Source: Gemmatimonadota bacterium (GTDB taxonomy: Bacteria > Gemmatimonadota > Gemmatimonadetes > Gemmatimonadales > GWC2-71-9). From it: a DNA stretch of 64,000 bases. The stretch is taken from the NCBI GenBank assembly GCA_003221035.1, contig QHUB01000016.1, positions 1-64,000 of the forward strand, read 5' to 3'. Below, in pieces: positions 44,796 through 54,041 of this stretch (positions are counted from its first letter, which is position 1; every line of letters begins with the position of its first letter). The notes under the pieces are model-generated. The model did no database searches and was not told the origin of the DNA. It was given only the letters and a program-made list of their open reading frames with translations. Position numbers and translations under genes: made by a program.

Positions 44796-45509
44796 TTAGT
44801 CATGTCCGGTCGGAATCTTCAGCTCGGTATACCCAGCCGGAGGCTGAAATAGCGTCGCGTCAGGCCGGCCCCGGTTCAATTGCGTGACGGTCCAGACGGC
44901 CGTGCCGTGCTCTCCCATGATGTTCATTTTGAGCGGGAAGAAGCCCTGATGGGCCAGTTTGGCCAGCGCGGGGTTCTGCGAGCGCATCATCGCAACCGTC
45001 GAAGGCATCATCGAGCCTTCCTGACCAGCCAATCCCATGAATCCCATCCCCGGCGCGCCGCACATGTCGACCTTGTTCTTGGCCTTGGCGGAGTCGGCAT
45101 ACTCGAACAGGTAATGTTCGCAGGAGACCCCCGCGATGGTCTCGCGCTGTCCGGTCGGAGTGACCTTCATCTTGCTGAAGTCCGGCACGTCCCCACCGGC
45201 CCCGCGACCCATCATGGCCCTGGCCATTTGGCGCGCGATGCCGCCCGACTCACGGAGATTCGAGACCAGGTACTTTTTCTGCTGCGGGATGATGTAGAGC
45301 ATGTTGCCCGTCGTCGCGTCAAAGATCGTCACGACGGAATTGCCCTCCATCGTGTACTCCGTCCGGATGTGACTGCCCAGTTGCGCGTAGCGGAAGGGGA
45401 TCACCGTTCCGCTCGCCGTCATCGTCCCGTTCAACGTCCCGTCGAACGTTCCCTGCGCCCACGCACTCACGGGCATCATCGCCAAGACCAGCGCCAGTCG
45501 CCGCGTCAC
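44796..45509 (-). CDS. DUF4412 secreted protein
   Basis: 237 residues with signal peptide (ending AWAQG). It has the DUF4412 pattern: repeated beta strands, IRTEYTMEGNSVVTIFD, NMLYIIPQQKKYLV and TIAGVSCEHYLFEY. The Met/Gly-rich segment MMGRGAGGD and CGAPGMGFMG are unusual. Unknown function. It lies eight bases beyond the next leftward start of the dehydrogenase gene. Confidence 0.78.
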   Translation of the reverse strand: MTRRLALVLAMMPVSAWAQGTFDGTLNGTMTASGTVIPFRYAQLGSHIRTEYTMEGNSVVTIFDATTGNMLYIIPQQKKYLVSNLRESGGIARQMARAMMGRGAGGDVPDFSKMKVTPTGQRETIAGVSCEHYLFEYADSAKAKNKVDMCGAPGMGFMGLAGQEGSMMPSTVAMMRSQNPALAKLAHQGFFPLKMNIMGEHGTAVWTVTQLNRGRPDATLFQPPAGYTELKIPTGHD

Positions 45510-45517
45510 GCATCCTC

Positions 45518-46705
45518 CTAATTGAAGGCGTTGAGCCCCGTGATTTCCTGTCCCAGAATCAGTGTATGGACGTCGTGCGTCCCCTCGTACGTGTACACCG
45601 ACTCGAGATTCGCGAGATGGCGCATCGCCTGATACTCCGCGAGGATCCCATTCGCGCCCAGCAGGCGCCGTGTCTCACGTGCGACGTCGGTGGCCATGTC
45701 GACGTTGTTGCGCTTGGCCAAGCTCACCTGTTGCGGCGTCGATTTGCCGTCGTCTTTCAGTCTGCCGAGCTGCAGACAGAGCAGCTGAGCCTTGGTGATC
45801 TCGGTCAGCATATCGGCGAGACGCGCCTGCTGCAGCTGAAATCCCCCGAGCGGCTTGCCGAACATTACGCGCTGCTTGGAATAGCTCACTGCTTCGTCGT
45901 AGCACGCCATCGCGGCGCCGACCGCGCCCCACGCGATGCCGTAGCGCGCGGCGGTGAGGCACATGAGCGGAGACTTGAGACCGCCCGACTTTGGCAGGAT
46001 CGCGTCCTTGGGCAGATGGACGTCCTGGAGCACCAACTCGCTCGTGTCGCTCGCGCGCAGCGACAGCTTGCCTTTTTGGTCTTTGGCTGAAAATCCCTTC
46101 GTGTCGGTCGGCACGATAAAACCGCGGATCGAGTTCGCGTCGTCGAGCGCACCCGTCTTCGCCCACACGACCGCGGCCTGGGCGGTGGACCCGTTGGTGA
46201 TCCACATCTTGGCGCCGTTCAGGGTCCACCCGTCTTTCATCTCTTTTGCGACGGTGATCATGCCGGCCGGATTCGAGCCATAATCGGGCTCAGTCAGACC
46301 AAAGCAGCCGATGACCTTCCCACTCGCCATCTGCGGCAGCCACGTTTTCTTCTGCTCATCCGAGCCGAAGGCGTAGATCGGATACATCACGAGCGCACCC
46401 TGCACCGACGCGAACGAGCGCACGCCCGAGTCCCCGCGCTCCAGCTCCTGCATGATCAAGCCGTAGGCGACGTTGTTCAGCCCGGCACAGCCGTATTCCT
46501 CCGGCAGATTCGCGCCGAACAGGCCGAGCTCGGCCATGCCGGGGATGAGTTGTTTCGGGAATTTGCCGGCGACATAGGCTTCGCCGATGACCGGCATCAG
46601 GTTTTCATCGACCCAGTCGCGGACCGTGTCGCGAATGGCGCGCTCTTCTTCGGACAGCAGACCGTCGATATTGTAAAAATCAACGCCGGAAAACTTCGGG
46701 GGCAT
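45518..46705 (-). CDS. gcdH: Acyl-CoA dehydrogenase, glutaryl-CoA dehydrogenase type
   Basis: 395 residues. FGLTEPDYGSNPAGM, KMWITNGSTAQAAVVWAK and the catalytic-base region ESVYTYEGTHDVHTLILG, as in GcdH. It probably oxidises and decarboxylates glutaryl-CoA to crotonyl-CoA in lysine/tryptophan breakdown, giving electrons to ETF. A related short-chain dehydrogenase is possible. Confidence 0.88.
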   Translation of the reverse strand: MPPKFSGVDFYNIDGLLSEEERAIRDTVRDWVDENLMPVIGEAYVAGKFPKQLIPGMAELGLFGANLPEEYGCAGLNNVAYGLIMQELERGDSGVRSFASVQGALVMYPIYAFGSDEQKKTWLPQMASGKVIGCFGLTEPDYGSNPAGMITVAKEMKDGWTLNGAKMWITNGSTAQAAVVWAKTGALDDANSIRGFIVPTDTKGFSAKDQKGKLSLRASDTSELVLQDVHLPKDAILPKSGGLKSPLMCLTAARYGIAWGAVGAAMACYDEAVSYSKQRVMFGKPLGGFQLQQARLADMLTEITKAQLLCLQLGRLKDDGKSTPQQVSLAKRNNVDMATDVARETRRLLGANGILAEYQAMRHLANLESVYTYEGTHDVHTLILGQEITGLNAFN

Positions 46706-46727
46706 TCAGGCCTCAAGGTATTGATTG

Positions 46728-46762
46728 GTGGCGAGCCCTGGGCCTGTGGCCCGGGACCACCA
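46728..46762 (-). terminator. Hairpin upstream of gcdH / downstream of phosphoesterase
   Basis: GGTGG...CCACC outside and GGGCC-TGT-GGCCC inside form a hairpin of about 34 bases in the 67-base gap. It is in position to end the phosphoesterase transcript or to regulate gcdH. No T-run follows. Confidence 0.4.
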
Positions 46763-46772
46763 AAACTAACCC

Positions 46773-47645
46773 CTACTCTTGCGCTGCGGGGACGGGCTGG
46801 GAAGCGTGCGGCTTCGACGTGCCCTGCGGCCGAGCAAATGCCGCCGTGTCCGAGGGCTGAAACCGTCGCTTCGCCGAGTCCCACCGGAAGAAGGTGACCT
46901 GCACGGCCGCCGGATCGATGGTGACGAAATTGAAGGACACCGGCCGGCCCCCGCGCGCGCGCGTGCAAAGCGTTCCCGCGGTCGACACCACGACGCGCCC
47001 ATCGAGCATCTCGGCGCCTTCCTGATGGTCGTGCCCGCATAACACGACGTCGGTACCCGCTTCGACGATGCGTCGTTGCGCGCGCTTCCAGCGCGCGAGC
47101 CCCATCCGCCTGGACAGATCACCGCGCAGCAGATTGTGATGAATCACCAGCACGCGCGGCAGCCCCGGCTCGGCCTCGGCGTATACCGTCTTCACGCGCT
47201 CCATCTCCCGCCTGGGCAGGTGTCCTTTCACGGCGATATCGCGCAGCCGCGCGGTCAGCGATCCCCACGCGACACCGTGCGCCGTGAGCGCCGACGCGAT
47301 GACCGCGCCGCCGGGGATGGTGAGCGTGGGCGTCAGATCGGCGCCGAAATAGGCTCGGTACTTCTGGTACACGGCGTCCTTGCCGAACGGAATGAAGGGG
47401 CGCCGCCACCACTGGACGTCGTGGTTCCCGGGAATGACGAGGACGGGCGCCGTTTCGCGGCACAGATTGGCGAACGCTCGACCGCGCTGGAATTCGCCGT
47501 GGCGCGCGCGCTGCGACATGTCGCCGCCGATGGCGATGGCATCCGGCCGGAGGTCGGGCAGCATGCGCTCGAGTGCTTCGACGACCGGGACGTCCGCCAA
47601 TCCGCCGAAGTGCAGGTCCCCGATATGGGCGATCTGGACGGTCAT
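46773..47645 (-). CDS. Calcineurin-like (Icc/CpdA-type) phosphodiesterase
   Basis: 290 residues. Metal motifs: IGDLHFG, IGGDMS, IPGNHDVQWWRRP, IHHNLL and CGHDHQEG. Family members hydrolyse cyclic nucleotides or other phosphodiesters. A proline/alanine-rich tail follows the enzyme domain. Overlaps the DUF4139 stop by four bases, so these are coupled. Confidence 0.9.
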   Translation of the reverse strand: MTVQIAHIGDLHFGGLADVPVVEALERMLPDLRPDAIAIGGDMSQRARHGEFQRGRAFANLCRETAPVLVIPGNHDVQWWRRPFIPFGKDAVYQKYRAYFGADLTPTLTIPGGAVIASALTAHGVAWGSLTARLRDIAVKGHLPRREMERVKTVYAEAEPGLPRVLVIHHNLLRGDLSRRMGLARWKRAQRRIVEAGTDVVLCGHDHQEGAEMLDGRVVVSTAGTLCTRARGGRPVSFNFVTIDPAAVQVTFFRWDSAKRRFQPSDTAAFARPQGTSKPHASQPVPAAQE

Positions 47646-49045
47646 GACTCGATTTGCACGGTGTAGGTCAACGTGGCCGAGCCGCCCGCCGGGACCGAGA
47701 GACGAAAGCGCGACTCTGTGGACGACAGCTTTTCGGCCGCCACACTGCTCTCCACAATCTTCCAGCTCCCGAAGTGCGATTCTCGTACATCGACGTTCAC
47801 CGGCTCGCTCTTGGCATTCGTGAGGGTCACGCGGTAGGCCGCCGTGACGCGTTGACGCGCCGGCATGCCGCGCTGCTGGGGCGGCAACTGCTCCTGATTG
47901 TAATCCGTCTGCACGCGCTCGGCTGTGACGTCGAACGCATCACCGGATTGTACGCGGAGATCGCGGCCGGGCGCGGTGTGGTCGTTCGCAGCTTCGCCGA
48001 TGAGCTGCACACGGCCGCTCGAATCGGCCTGGTAGAGCTGCACGGTGCCCGCGGGCAACGGCCTGTCGCCAAAGGCGGTCTTCGGTGCGCGCTTGATTGT
48101 GTACCACACCTGCACCGGCGGCTTGTCCGGTTCGGCGTTCTGACCGATCCAGCCGCGCCACGGCACGACGCCGGGGACGATGAGCTCTTGAGTCACGGCC
48201 GCGGAGCTGCGCGGGAACAGGGCGGTTGTGACCGGAACATCGGGTTCGATCGAAAGGCGGCCGGGTAGTTGATAGACGTGGGTTTCGCCCACTGCTTCTT
48301 CGCTCACGTCTCGTTTGGCTTCCTCGCGAAGCACGCCAGCCGCCATCATGCGGTCCATGACGGGCTGTGGCGATGCGTTTGGCACTCGGGTCCGTCGAAT
48401 CGCACCTGCCACGAGCTGGATATCCGCGCTGTCGGCCCTCAGCGACTGCGAGATGATCGTTGCCGTGCCTGATACCTGACACTTGGCACCCGACACAATC
48501 ACCTGATACAACGCCTCCCACGTCATCCCCTGCGCGACATACGCGATGTCCGTACGGGGCCGGGCGCGCGCTGCATCGAGGACGATCGACGCTTCGGGTG
48601 CGCTGCGCACCAGCTCCGCGGGAAACAGCGGCTCGCCCGGCAGGCCCAGCAGCAACCGGCCGTCCGTCAGCTTGAACTGCGGCGGATCCGCCCGCACCAC
48701 CGTCGCGCGAATCGTGTCGCCCTTGGCGCGAACGAACGACAGTGTCTGGCCCACCGCGCGGGAGAGCGCGTCGGTCGAGGTGCTGGGATAGCGCACAGTG
48801 GCGGACGCAACGCTGACACTCGTATCGGTCGAGAACAGGGTCGCGGGGTCGAGCCCCTCGAGCTTCAGGGTGAGCGCATTGCGGCCTTGCTGCAGCGCCT
48901 GGGGCAGCGTCCGCCGCACGACCACGCGACCATCTCTATAAATAGAAAGGGATGTCTGCGCCGCAGCTGGTAGAGCGACGCACGCCAGCGCCACGACGCC
49001 CGCCAGTACATTCCGCATTCCGCATTCCGCATTCGGAACTTTCAT
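47642..49045 (-). CDS. DUF4139-domain secreted protein
   Basis: 467 residues from ATG at 49045, which overlaps the small zinc-ribbon gene. Signal peptide after an odd N-terminus (MKVPNAECGMRN). The DUF4139 segment is around LPGRLSIEPDVPVTTALF and AYRVTLTNAKSEPVNVDVRE. Two repeat words lie within the gene, at 48465-48500 (VIVSGAKCQVSGTATI) and at 49010-49037. Function unknown; probably a surface beta-sandwich protein. Confidence 0.8.
   Translation of the reverse strand: MKVPNAECGMRNVLAGVVALACVALPAAAQTSLSIYRDGRVVVRRTLPQALQQGRNALTLKLEGLDPATLFSTDTSVSVASATVRYPSTSTDALSRAVGQTLSFVRAKGDTIRATVVRADPPQFKLTDGRLLLGLPGEPLFPAELVRSAPEASIVLDAARARPRTDIAYVAQGMTWEALYQVIVSGAKCQVSGTATIISQSLRADSADIQLVAGAIRRTRVPNASPQPVMDRMMAAGVLREEAKRDVSEEAVGETHVYQLPGRLSIEPDVPVTTALFPRSSAAVTQELIVPGVVPWRGWIGQNAEPDKPPVQVWYTIKRAPKTAFGDRPLPAGTVQLYQADSSGRVQLIGEAANDHTAPGRDLRVQSGDAFDVTAERVQTDYNQEQLPPQQRGMPARQRVTAAYRVTLTNAKSEPVNVDVRESHFGSWKIVESSVAAEKLSSTESRFRLSVPAGGSATLTYTVQIES
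48465..48500. repeat. Repeat word in DUF4139 gene
   Basis: CCTGATACCTGACACTTGGC and the following ACCCGACAC repeat a CCTGAcAC/TT-type word with a 7-8 base period. On the coding strand it makes VSGAKCQVSG in frame, an unlikely run of codons for this domain. Confidence 0.55.
49010..49037. repeat. ATTCCGC tandem repeat in the start of the DUF4139 gene
   Basis: ATTCCGC is repeated three times, then ATTCGGA, over 28 bases. It lies within the first ten codons after the start of the DUF4139 gene and forms part of the signal peptide region (NAECGMRN). Confidence 0.75.
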
Positions 49046-49317
49046 TTCAACCACTCCATCGTTACGCGCTTTGCGATGACAAACGTCAGGCCGTACGACA
49101 GCAGCGCACTCGCCGCGCCCACCACCCGCGCGGTCCGATCCACCGGCAGCGACACCGCCACATACACCGCCAGCGGGAGCGTCGTGCCGATGGCCACCAG
49201 GCGCGCGATCTTCGTCGCGCGCCGGCTCAAGTCTCGCAGGCAGCGTGCGCACAAGCCGCCGATCGCGATGCCCGGCGTGTCCGTGCCGCACTTCGCGCAC
49301 GGATGGCTAGGCCCCAA
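49042..49317 (-). CDS. Small zinc-ribbon membrane protein
   Basis: About 91 residues from a TTG at 49317 (an ATG at 49359 inside the idh gene would add 14). CAKC and CARC, 14 residues apart, can bind zinc. Two membrane segments follow (IARLVAIGTTLPLAVYVAV, AASALLSYGLTFVIA). Overlaps the idh stop and the DUF4139 start. Unknown function. Confidence 0.7.
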   Translation of the reverse strand: MGPSHPCAKCGTDTPGIAIGGLCARCLRDLSRRATKIARLVAIGTTLPLAVYVAVSLPVDRTARVVGAASALLSYGLTFVIAKRVTMEWLK

Positions 49318-50329
49318 TCCGCTTAACCACGGCGCGGGCGAACTCGGCCGTAGAAGCACGTCCCCCCAAATCAGCGGTGCGAACCTTGTCCTGAATGATC
49401 GTCATTTCGAGCGCGCAGCGCAGCCGCTTCGCGGCGTCGCGCTCGCCCACATGATCGAGCATCATCGCCGCGGCGAGCATCTGCGCCGACGGATTGGCGA
49501 TCCCCTTCCCCGCGATGTCGGGCGCGGAGCCGTGCACCGGCTCGAAGATCGCGGCATGGGTGCCGATGTTGGCGCCGGGCGCGAGTCCGAGGCCGCCGAT
49601 CAGTCCCGCGGCTTCGTCGGACAGAATATCGCCGAACAGATTGGTCGTGACGATCACATCGAACTGCTCGGGCTTTATGACGAGTTGCATCGCCGTGTTG
49701 TCCACGATCTTGTCGTCGGCGGCTACCGTGCCGGCGTACTCCTCCGCCACGTGCCGCGCGACCTCGAGAAACAGGCCGGATGTGGATTTCAGAATGTTCG
49801 CCTTGTGCACGATCGTGACTTTCTTGCGTCCGTGCGCCTTCGCGTATTCGAACGCGTACCGGGCGATTCGTTCGCTGCCCGCGCGCGTCACAATCGACAT
49901 CGCCTGCGCCATGGCACGCCGATCCCCGCCGATCTTGAAGGTGTGGTCGAGCCCGACATACAGCCCTTCGGTATTCTCGCGAATGATGACGAGATCGACG
50001 TGCTCGTAGCGGCCGCCGGGAACGATTGTCTTGGTGGGCCGCACGTTGGCGTACAGATCGAATTCCTGCCGCATCGCGACATTGACCGAGCGGTATCCGC
50101 CGCCGACCGGCGTCGTGAGCGGGCCCTTGAGGCAGAGACGCGTGCGCCGAATGGAATCGAGTGTCGCGTTGGGGAGCGGGGTGCCGGCCTTCTCGACGGC
50201 GGCCATGCCGCCGTACTCCTCATCCCATTCGAACTTGATGCCTAGTGCGTCGATAGCCTGCAGCGTGGCGGCGGTGATCTCCGGCCCGATCCCATCGCCG
50301 GCGATGAGCGTGGCTTCTCGCGTGGTCAC
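49307..50329 (-). CDS. NAD-type isocitrate/homoisocitrate dehydrogenase
   Basis: 340 residues from GTG at 50329 that overlaps the lipoprotein stop (GTGA). Family motifs: IAGDGIGPEIT, IRENTEGLYVG, VHKANI, FGDILSDEAAGLIGGLG and HGSAPDIAGKGIANPSAQML. The RENTEG residues favour isocitrate over 3-isopropylmalate. The short length and organism type suggest the NAD-dependent form, in the citric acid cycle. Confidence 0.93.
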   Translation of the reverse strand: MTTREATLIAGDGIGPEITAATLQAIDALGIKFEWDEEYGGMAAVEKAGTPLPNATLDSIRRTRLCLKGPLTTPVGGGYRSVNVAMRQEFDLYANVRPTKTIVPGGRYEHVDLVIIRENTEGLYVGLDHTFKIGGDRRAMAQAMSIVTRAGSERIARYAFEYAKAHGRKKVTIVHKANILKSTSGLFLEVARHVAEEYAGTVAADDKIVDNTAMQLVIKPEQFDVIVTTNLFGDILSDEAAGLIGGLGLAPGANIGTHAAIFEPVHGSAPDIAGKGIANPSAQMLAAAMMLDHVGERDAAKRLRCALEMTIIQDKVRTADLGGRASTAEFARAVVKRIGA

Positions 50330-51012
50330 GGGACGCCGGGCGTCAGATTCTTGACGGCGCGCGTGAGCGCAGTCCAGACGTCGGGACCCTGACCTCGCGC
50401 GACGGTGCGAAAGCCGACCTTGCCGACGCGCGAATCGATCATGACGATAGACAGCTCCGCGTTGATCTCGCCCGGGACGTCCGCACCCGGGAGCCCCGCG
50501 GCCGGCTTCCGGAACACGAGGCCGGCCGGAATCATCACGTACCGCCCGCCGACGAGTCCCATGAGCGTGCGGAGCTGATAGCGGAGCGGATCGGGGACGT
50601 CGACAATGCCCGCAGCGCGAAGAAACGGCGTGCCCAGCTGATCGGGCTCCGCAACGATGCCGGGCGCGCGGTGGGCAATATGGCGCAGCTCCGCCGGCCC
50701 GACCCACGTGACCTCAGGCGCGCGTGCGGTGAGGAAAGCCATGATCACGCTGTCGCACTTATCCAGTGTCTTGCGCCGGTCGGCGATCAGCGTATCGAGG
50801 TGAAGCGTGTCTTCGGCTCCAACCAACTCGAGCGGCGTCAACGCGACACGCTGGCCGGCGAGCCCGGCGGTCGGCAATGGCGCGGTGGGCTCAGGGGTGG
50901 GTGCTTTCGCGGGTTTCTTGCCGCCGCAGCCGAATACTGCGGCGAGCGCTACGACGTACGACGAACGACGCACGAAGTAGTTGAGTTTTAAGGGGTTACT
51001 CACGCGCCGCAA
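50326..51012 (-). CDS. Hypothetical lipoprotein
   Basis: 228 residues. Lipobox AVFGC after an N-terminus with the odd RRSSYVV word that derives from a repeat (50948-50980). A proline-rich linker then a beta/alpha domain (RYVMIPAGLVFRKP, GEINAELSIVMIDSR). No family recognised. Lies upstream of idh with overlap and downstream of the FabG-like gene by a base. Confidence 0.75.
   Translation of the reverse strand: MRRVSNPLKLNYFVRRSSYVVALAAVFGCGGKKPAKAPTPEPTAPLPTAGLAGQRVALTPLELVGAEDTLHLDTLIADRRKTLDKCDSVIMAFLTARAPEVTWVGPAELRHIAHRAPGIVAEPDQLGTPFLRAAGIVDVPDPLRYQLRTLMGLVGGRYVMIPAGLVFRKPAAGLPGADVPGEINAELSIVMIDSRVGKVGFRTVARGQGPDVWTALTRAVKNLTPGVP
50948..50980. repeat. ACGACG-type repeat word in lipoprotein signal peptide
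   Basis: TACGACGTACGACGAACGAC with CGAAG following repeats an ACGACGTACG word at about 7-10-base period. It codes residues RRSSYVV at the start of the lipoprotein gene in frame. Confidence 0.6.
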
Positions 51013-51013
51013 T

Positions 51014-51820
51014 TTAAGCGAGCGTCAACCCTCCGTCCACTATGATGACCTGTCCGGTGATGTGCCGGGCTGCCTCCGAGCACAGGAACAGGATCACGCG
51101 CGACACGTCCTCAGGCTCCGCGACGCGTCCCAGGACCGACTCGTGCTCGGCGCGCTCTAGAATTTCCCGCGGCAGTTGCGTCAGCAACTCCGTCTTCACG
51201 AACCCGGGCGCGACCGCGTTCACGTTGATCGCGGCAGAGCCGAGGTCCACGGCGGCAGCCTTCGTGAGGCCGATGAGTGCCGCTTTGCTGGCGGCGTAGT
51301 TCGCGATCCCGAATCCGGGACGGAACGCCTGATGGCTGGAGACGCAGACGATCTTGCCGAACCGTTGGGCACGCAGATGCGGCGCGACGGCGTGAATACA
51401 ATTGAAGGCGCCACTCACGTTCGTGTCCATGACTTCCTGCCACGCCTCGGCCGTGAGCCGCCACAGCGCGCCGTCGTGGGTTACGCCCGCGTTGTTCACC
51501 AGGTAGTGCATCGCACCGAGCTTGCTGCGAACGTCGGCCACGAACTGCTCCACCGCCGCCATCCTGCGCACGTCGCACACGGCCGAGTAGCACGGAACGC
51601 CGAGGGCTTTGATGGCCGTCTCGGTGAGCAGCGCCTGCGCGCCGACGTCGCGCCCCGGCATCTCGACGTAGTTGAACGCGACGCCGCAGCCGGCCTGCGC
51701 GAACTCGAGCGCAACGGCGCGGCCGAGACCGGTGGCGCCGCCGGTCACGATGGCGACCCTGCCTCTGAAGCCTTGGGTTTGCTGCTGCGTTTGCGGGCGC
51801 TCCTGCACGGCGGGCGCCAT
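51014..51820 (-). CDS. fabG: FabG-like short-chain dehydrogenase/reductase
   Basis: 268 residues from ATG at 51820. Cofactor motif VTGGATGLGRAVALEF, NNAGVTHD, and catalytic Ser-Tyr-Lys (CVSSHQAFRPG then IANYAASKAA). Closest to 3-oxoacyl-ACP reductase in pattern, but acetoacetyl-CoA reductase or another SDR is possible. The N-terminal ~25 Gln-rich residues (QERPQTQQQTQ) are unusual. Confidence 0.88.
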   Translation of the reverse strand: MAPAVQERPQTQQQTQGFRGRVAIVTGGATGLGRAVALEFAQAGCGVAFNYVEMPGRDVGAQALLTETAIKALGVPCYSAVCDVRRMAAVEQFVADVRSKLGAMHYLVNNAGVTHDGALWRLTAEAWQEVMDTNVSGAFNCIHAVAPHLRAQRFGKIVCVSSHQAFRPGFGIANYAASKAALIGLTKAAAVDLGSAAINVNAVAPGFVKTELLTQLPREILERAEHESVLGRVAEPEDVSRVILFLCSEAARHITGQVIIVDGGLTLA

Positions 51821-51877
51821 CGCGTCGCGCCCACTCGCCGACCAGGGATACGAACGGGAGGGGGGGCTCAAGGCGTT

Positions 51878-51891
51878 CGAACCTATGTTCG
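51878..51891. promoter_or_regulatory. CGAACctatGTTCG palindrome, SOS-box-like
   Basis: CGAAC-N4-GTTCG lies inside GTTCGAACCTATGTTCGAAC, where the half site GTTCGAAC is itself palindromic and repeated. It resembles the Gram-positive LexA box CGAACRNRYGTTCG with one mismatch. It is located between the divergent fabG-like and cstA starts, so it could repress either. Confidence 0.4.
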
Positions 51892-51894
51892 AAC

Positions 51895-53964
51895 TTGAAT
51901 ATCGGCAAGCGGCGCCGCAACTTACGCCGCGTGCGGGCGGCACAGACTGCGATCTGGATCGTCATCTCCGTGCTCGGAGCCGTCGCCTTCGGCGTGCTGG
52001 CGCTGGCCCGCGGCGAGACGATCAGTGCCGCCTGGCTCCTGATTGCCGCTGTCTGCACCTACGTCATCGGTTACCGCTTCTACTCGAAGTTCATCGCAAC
52101 AAAGGTCTTTGGCCTCGATCCGCGCCGCGCCACACCAGCGGAGCGGCTCAACAACGGGCGCGACTTCGTCCCCACGAACCGCTGGGTGCTGTTCGGACAC
52201 CACTTCGCCGCGATCGCCGGGGCAGGCCCGCTCGTCGGCCCCGTGCTCGCGGCGCAATTCGGCTACCTCCCGGGCACGCTCTGGCTCATCATCGGCGTCG
52301 TGCTCGGCGGCGCGGTGCAGGACTTCACGATCCTGTGCTGCTCACTGCGCCGCGACGGCAAGTCCCTCGGGCAGATGGCCAAGGAGGAGGTCAACAAACT
52401 CACGGGCGTCACGGCGATGTTCGCGGTGCTCTGCATCATGATCATCCTCCTCGCGGTGCTCGCGCTCATCGTCGTCAACGCGCTCAAGGCCTCTCCCTGG
52501 GGTCTGTTCACCATCGCCTGCACGATCCCCATCGCGCTGCTCATGGGCTGGTGGATGCGGTCGTGGCGCCCCGGAAAAGTGGGCGAAGCGTCCGCGGTGG
52601 GTGCGGTCCTGCTCATCGCCGCGCTGGTGGGCGGCGGCTGGGTCGCCAATCACCCCACCCTCGGCCCGGCGTTCACGCACTCGGGTATCGCGCTCACCTG
52701 GATGCTGATCGCGTACGGCTTCGTCGCGTCCGTATTGCCGGTCTGGATGCTCCTCGCGCCGCGCGATTACCTGTCGACGTTCCTGAAGGTATCGACCGTC
52801 CTGATTCTCGCAGTCTCGATCCTCATCATCCTGCCGGTGCTGCGGATGCCGGCGCTGACGACGTTCGCCACGGTAGGCGAGGGGCCGGTGTTCGCGGGCA
52901 AGCTGTTCCCGTTCGCGTTCATCACGATCGCGTGCGGCGCAATCTCGGGATTCCATTCGCTCGTCGCGTCGGGGACGACGCCCAAGATGATCACGCGCGA
53001 GCCGGACGCGCGGCTCATCGGATACGGCGGCATGCTGATGGAGTCGTTCGTGGGCGTGATGGCGATGATCGCGGCCTGCACCCTCGACCCGGGCGTCTAC
53101 TTCGCGATGAACACCTCCCCCGCCGCCTTGGCGCAGGCTTCGGACCTGCTCAATCAGGCGGGCTTCGTCGTCACGCCGGAGACGATGCAGGCCCTCGCCG
53201 CGCAGATGGGCGAGCAAACGCTCGTCGCGCGGACCGGCGGCGCACCGTCACTGGCCGTGGGGATGGCCCACATCTTCTCGGGACTCACGACCGCGCTCGG
53301 AGGGGGCGGCAAGAGCCTGACGGCGCTGTGGTACCACTTCGCCATCATGTTCGAGGCGCTGTTCATTCTGACCACGATCGACGCCGGCACGCGCGTGGGC
53401 CGGTTCATGCTGCAGGAGCTCGCCGGCCACTTCTGGCCCAGGCTCGGCAAGACGTCGTGGTACCCGAGCGTGATCGCGGCGAGCGCCGTGATCGTGGCCG
53501 GGTGGGGATACTTCCTCTATCAGGGCGTGGTCGATCCGCTCGGCGGGATCAACTCGCTGTGGCCCCTGTTCGGGATCTCGAACCAGCTGCTCGCCGCGGT
53601 CGCTCTCTGCGTGGCGACGACGATCCTGATCAAGATGGGCCGGCAGCGCTACCTGTGGATCACGCTGGGACCACTGATCTGGCTCATCATCGTCACGATG
53701 ACGGCGGGATATCAGAAGGTGTTTTCGGCCGACCCAAAACTCGGCTTCTTTGCGCATGCGGCCACCCTGGCTGGATCGGTCGATCCGAACGCGGCGCGGC
53801 TGATTTTCAACGATCGATTGAATGCGATCGTCGCGCTGTTCTTCATGGCCGTCGTCGCGATGCTCGTCGTCACGTCGGCGCGGGAGTGGTGGCTGGTCCT
53901 GTCCAAGCGTAAACCGGCGGTTGTGCACGAAACGCCGTTCGTGCCCAGCAGCTCGCCCATCTGA
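51895..53964 (+). CDS. cstA: Carbon starvation protein CstA
   Basis: 689 residues from TTG at 51895, or 677 from GTG at 51931, with about 16-18 membrane segments. NNGRDFVPTNRWVLFGHHFAAIAGAGPLVGPVLAAQFGYLP is the CstA signature. CstA imports peptides or pyruvate. A palindrome stands just upstream. It precedes the hybrid kinase by 77 bases, in the same direction. Confidence 0.93.
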   Translation: MNIGKRRRNLRRVRAAQTAIWIVISVLGAVAFGVLALARGETISAAWLLIAAVCTYVIGYRFYSKFIATKVFGLDPRRATPAERLNNGRDFVPTNRWVLFGHHFAAIAGAGPLVGPVLAAQFGYLPGTLWLIIGVVLGGAVQDFTILCCSLRRDGKSLGQMAKEEVNKLTGVTAMFAVLCIMIILLAVLALIVVNALKASPWGLFTIACTIPIALLMGWWMRSWRPGKVGEASAVGAVLLIAALVGGGWVANHPTLGPAFTHSGIALTWMLIAYGFVASVLPVWMLLAPRDYLSTFLKVSTVLILAVSILIILPVLRMPALTTFATVGEGPVFAGKLFPFAFITIACGAISGFHSLVASGTTPKMITREPDARLIGYGGMLMESFVGVMAMIAACTLDPGVYFAMNTSPAALAQASDLLNQAGFVVTPETMQALAAQMGEQTLVARTGGAPSLAVGMAHIFSGLTTALGGGGKSLTALWYHFAIMFEALFILTTIDAGTRVGRFMLQELAGHFWPRLGKTSWYPSVIAASAVIVAGWGYFLYQGVVDPLGGINSLWPLFGISNQLLAAVALCVATTILIKMGRQRYLWITLGPLIWLIIVTMTAGYQKVFSADPKLGFFAHAATLAGSVDPNAARLIFNDRLNAIVALFFMAVVAMLVVTSAREWWLVLSKRKPAVVHETPFVPSSSPI

Positions 53965-54041
53965 TCTAGCTCCTTCGGGCGAGGCAGACTCACCCCAATT
54001 TCCAGTTGTAGTCGCTTTACGCCTCCACTGTTTCATAGGTA

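Noticed and set aside
51672-53912. 746-codon plus-strand frame over cstA
   Set aside because: Arg/Ala-rich shadow frame; the overlapping frame carries full CstA motifs.
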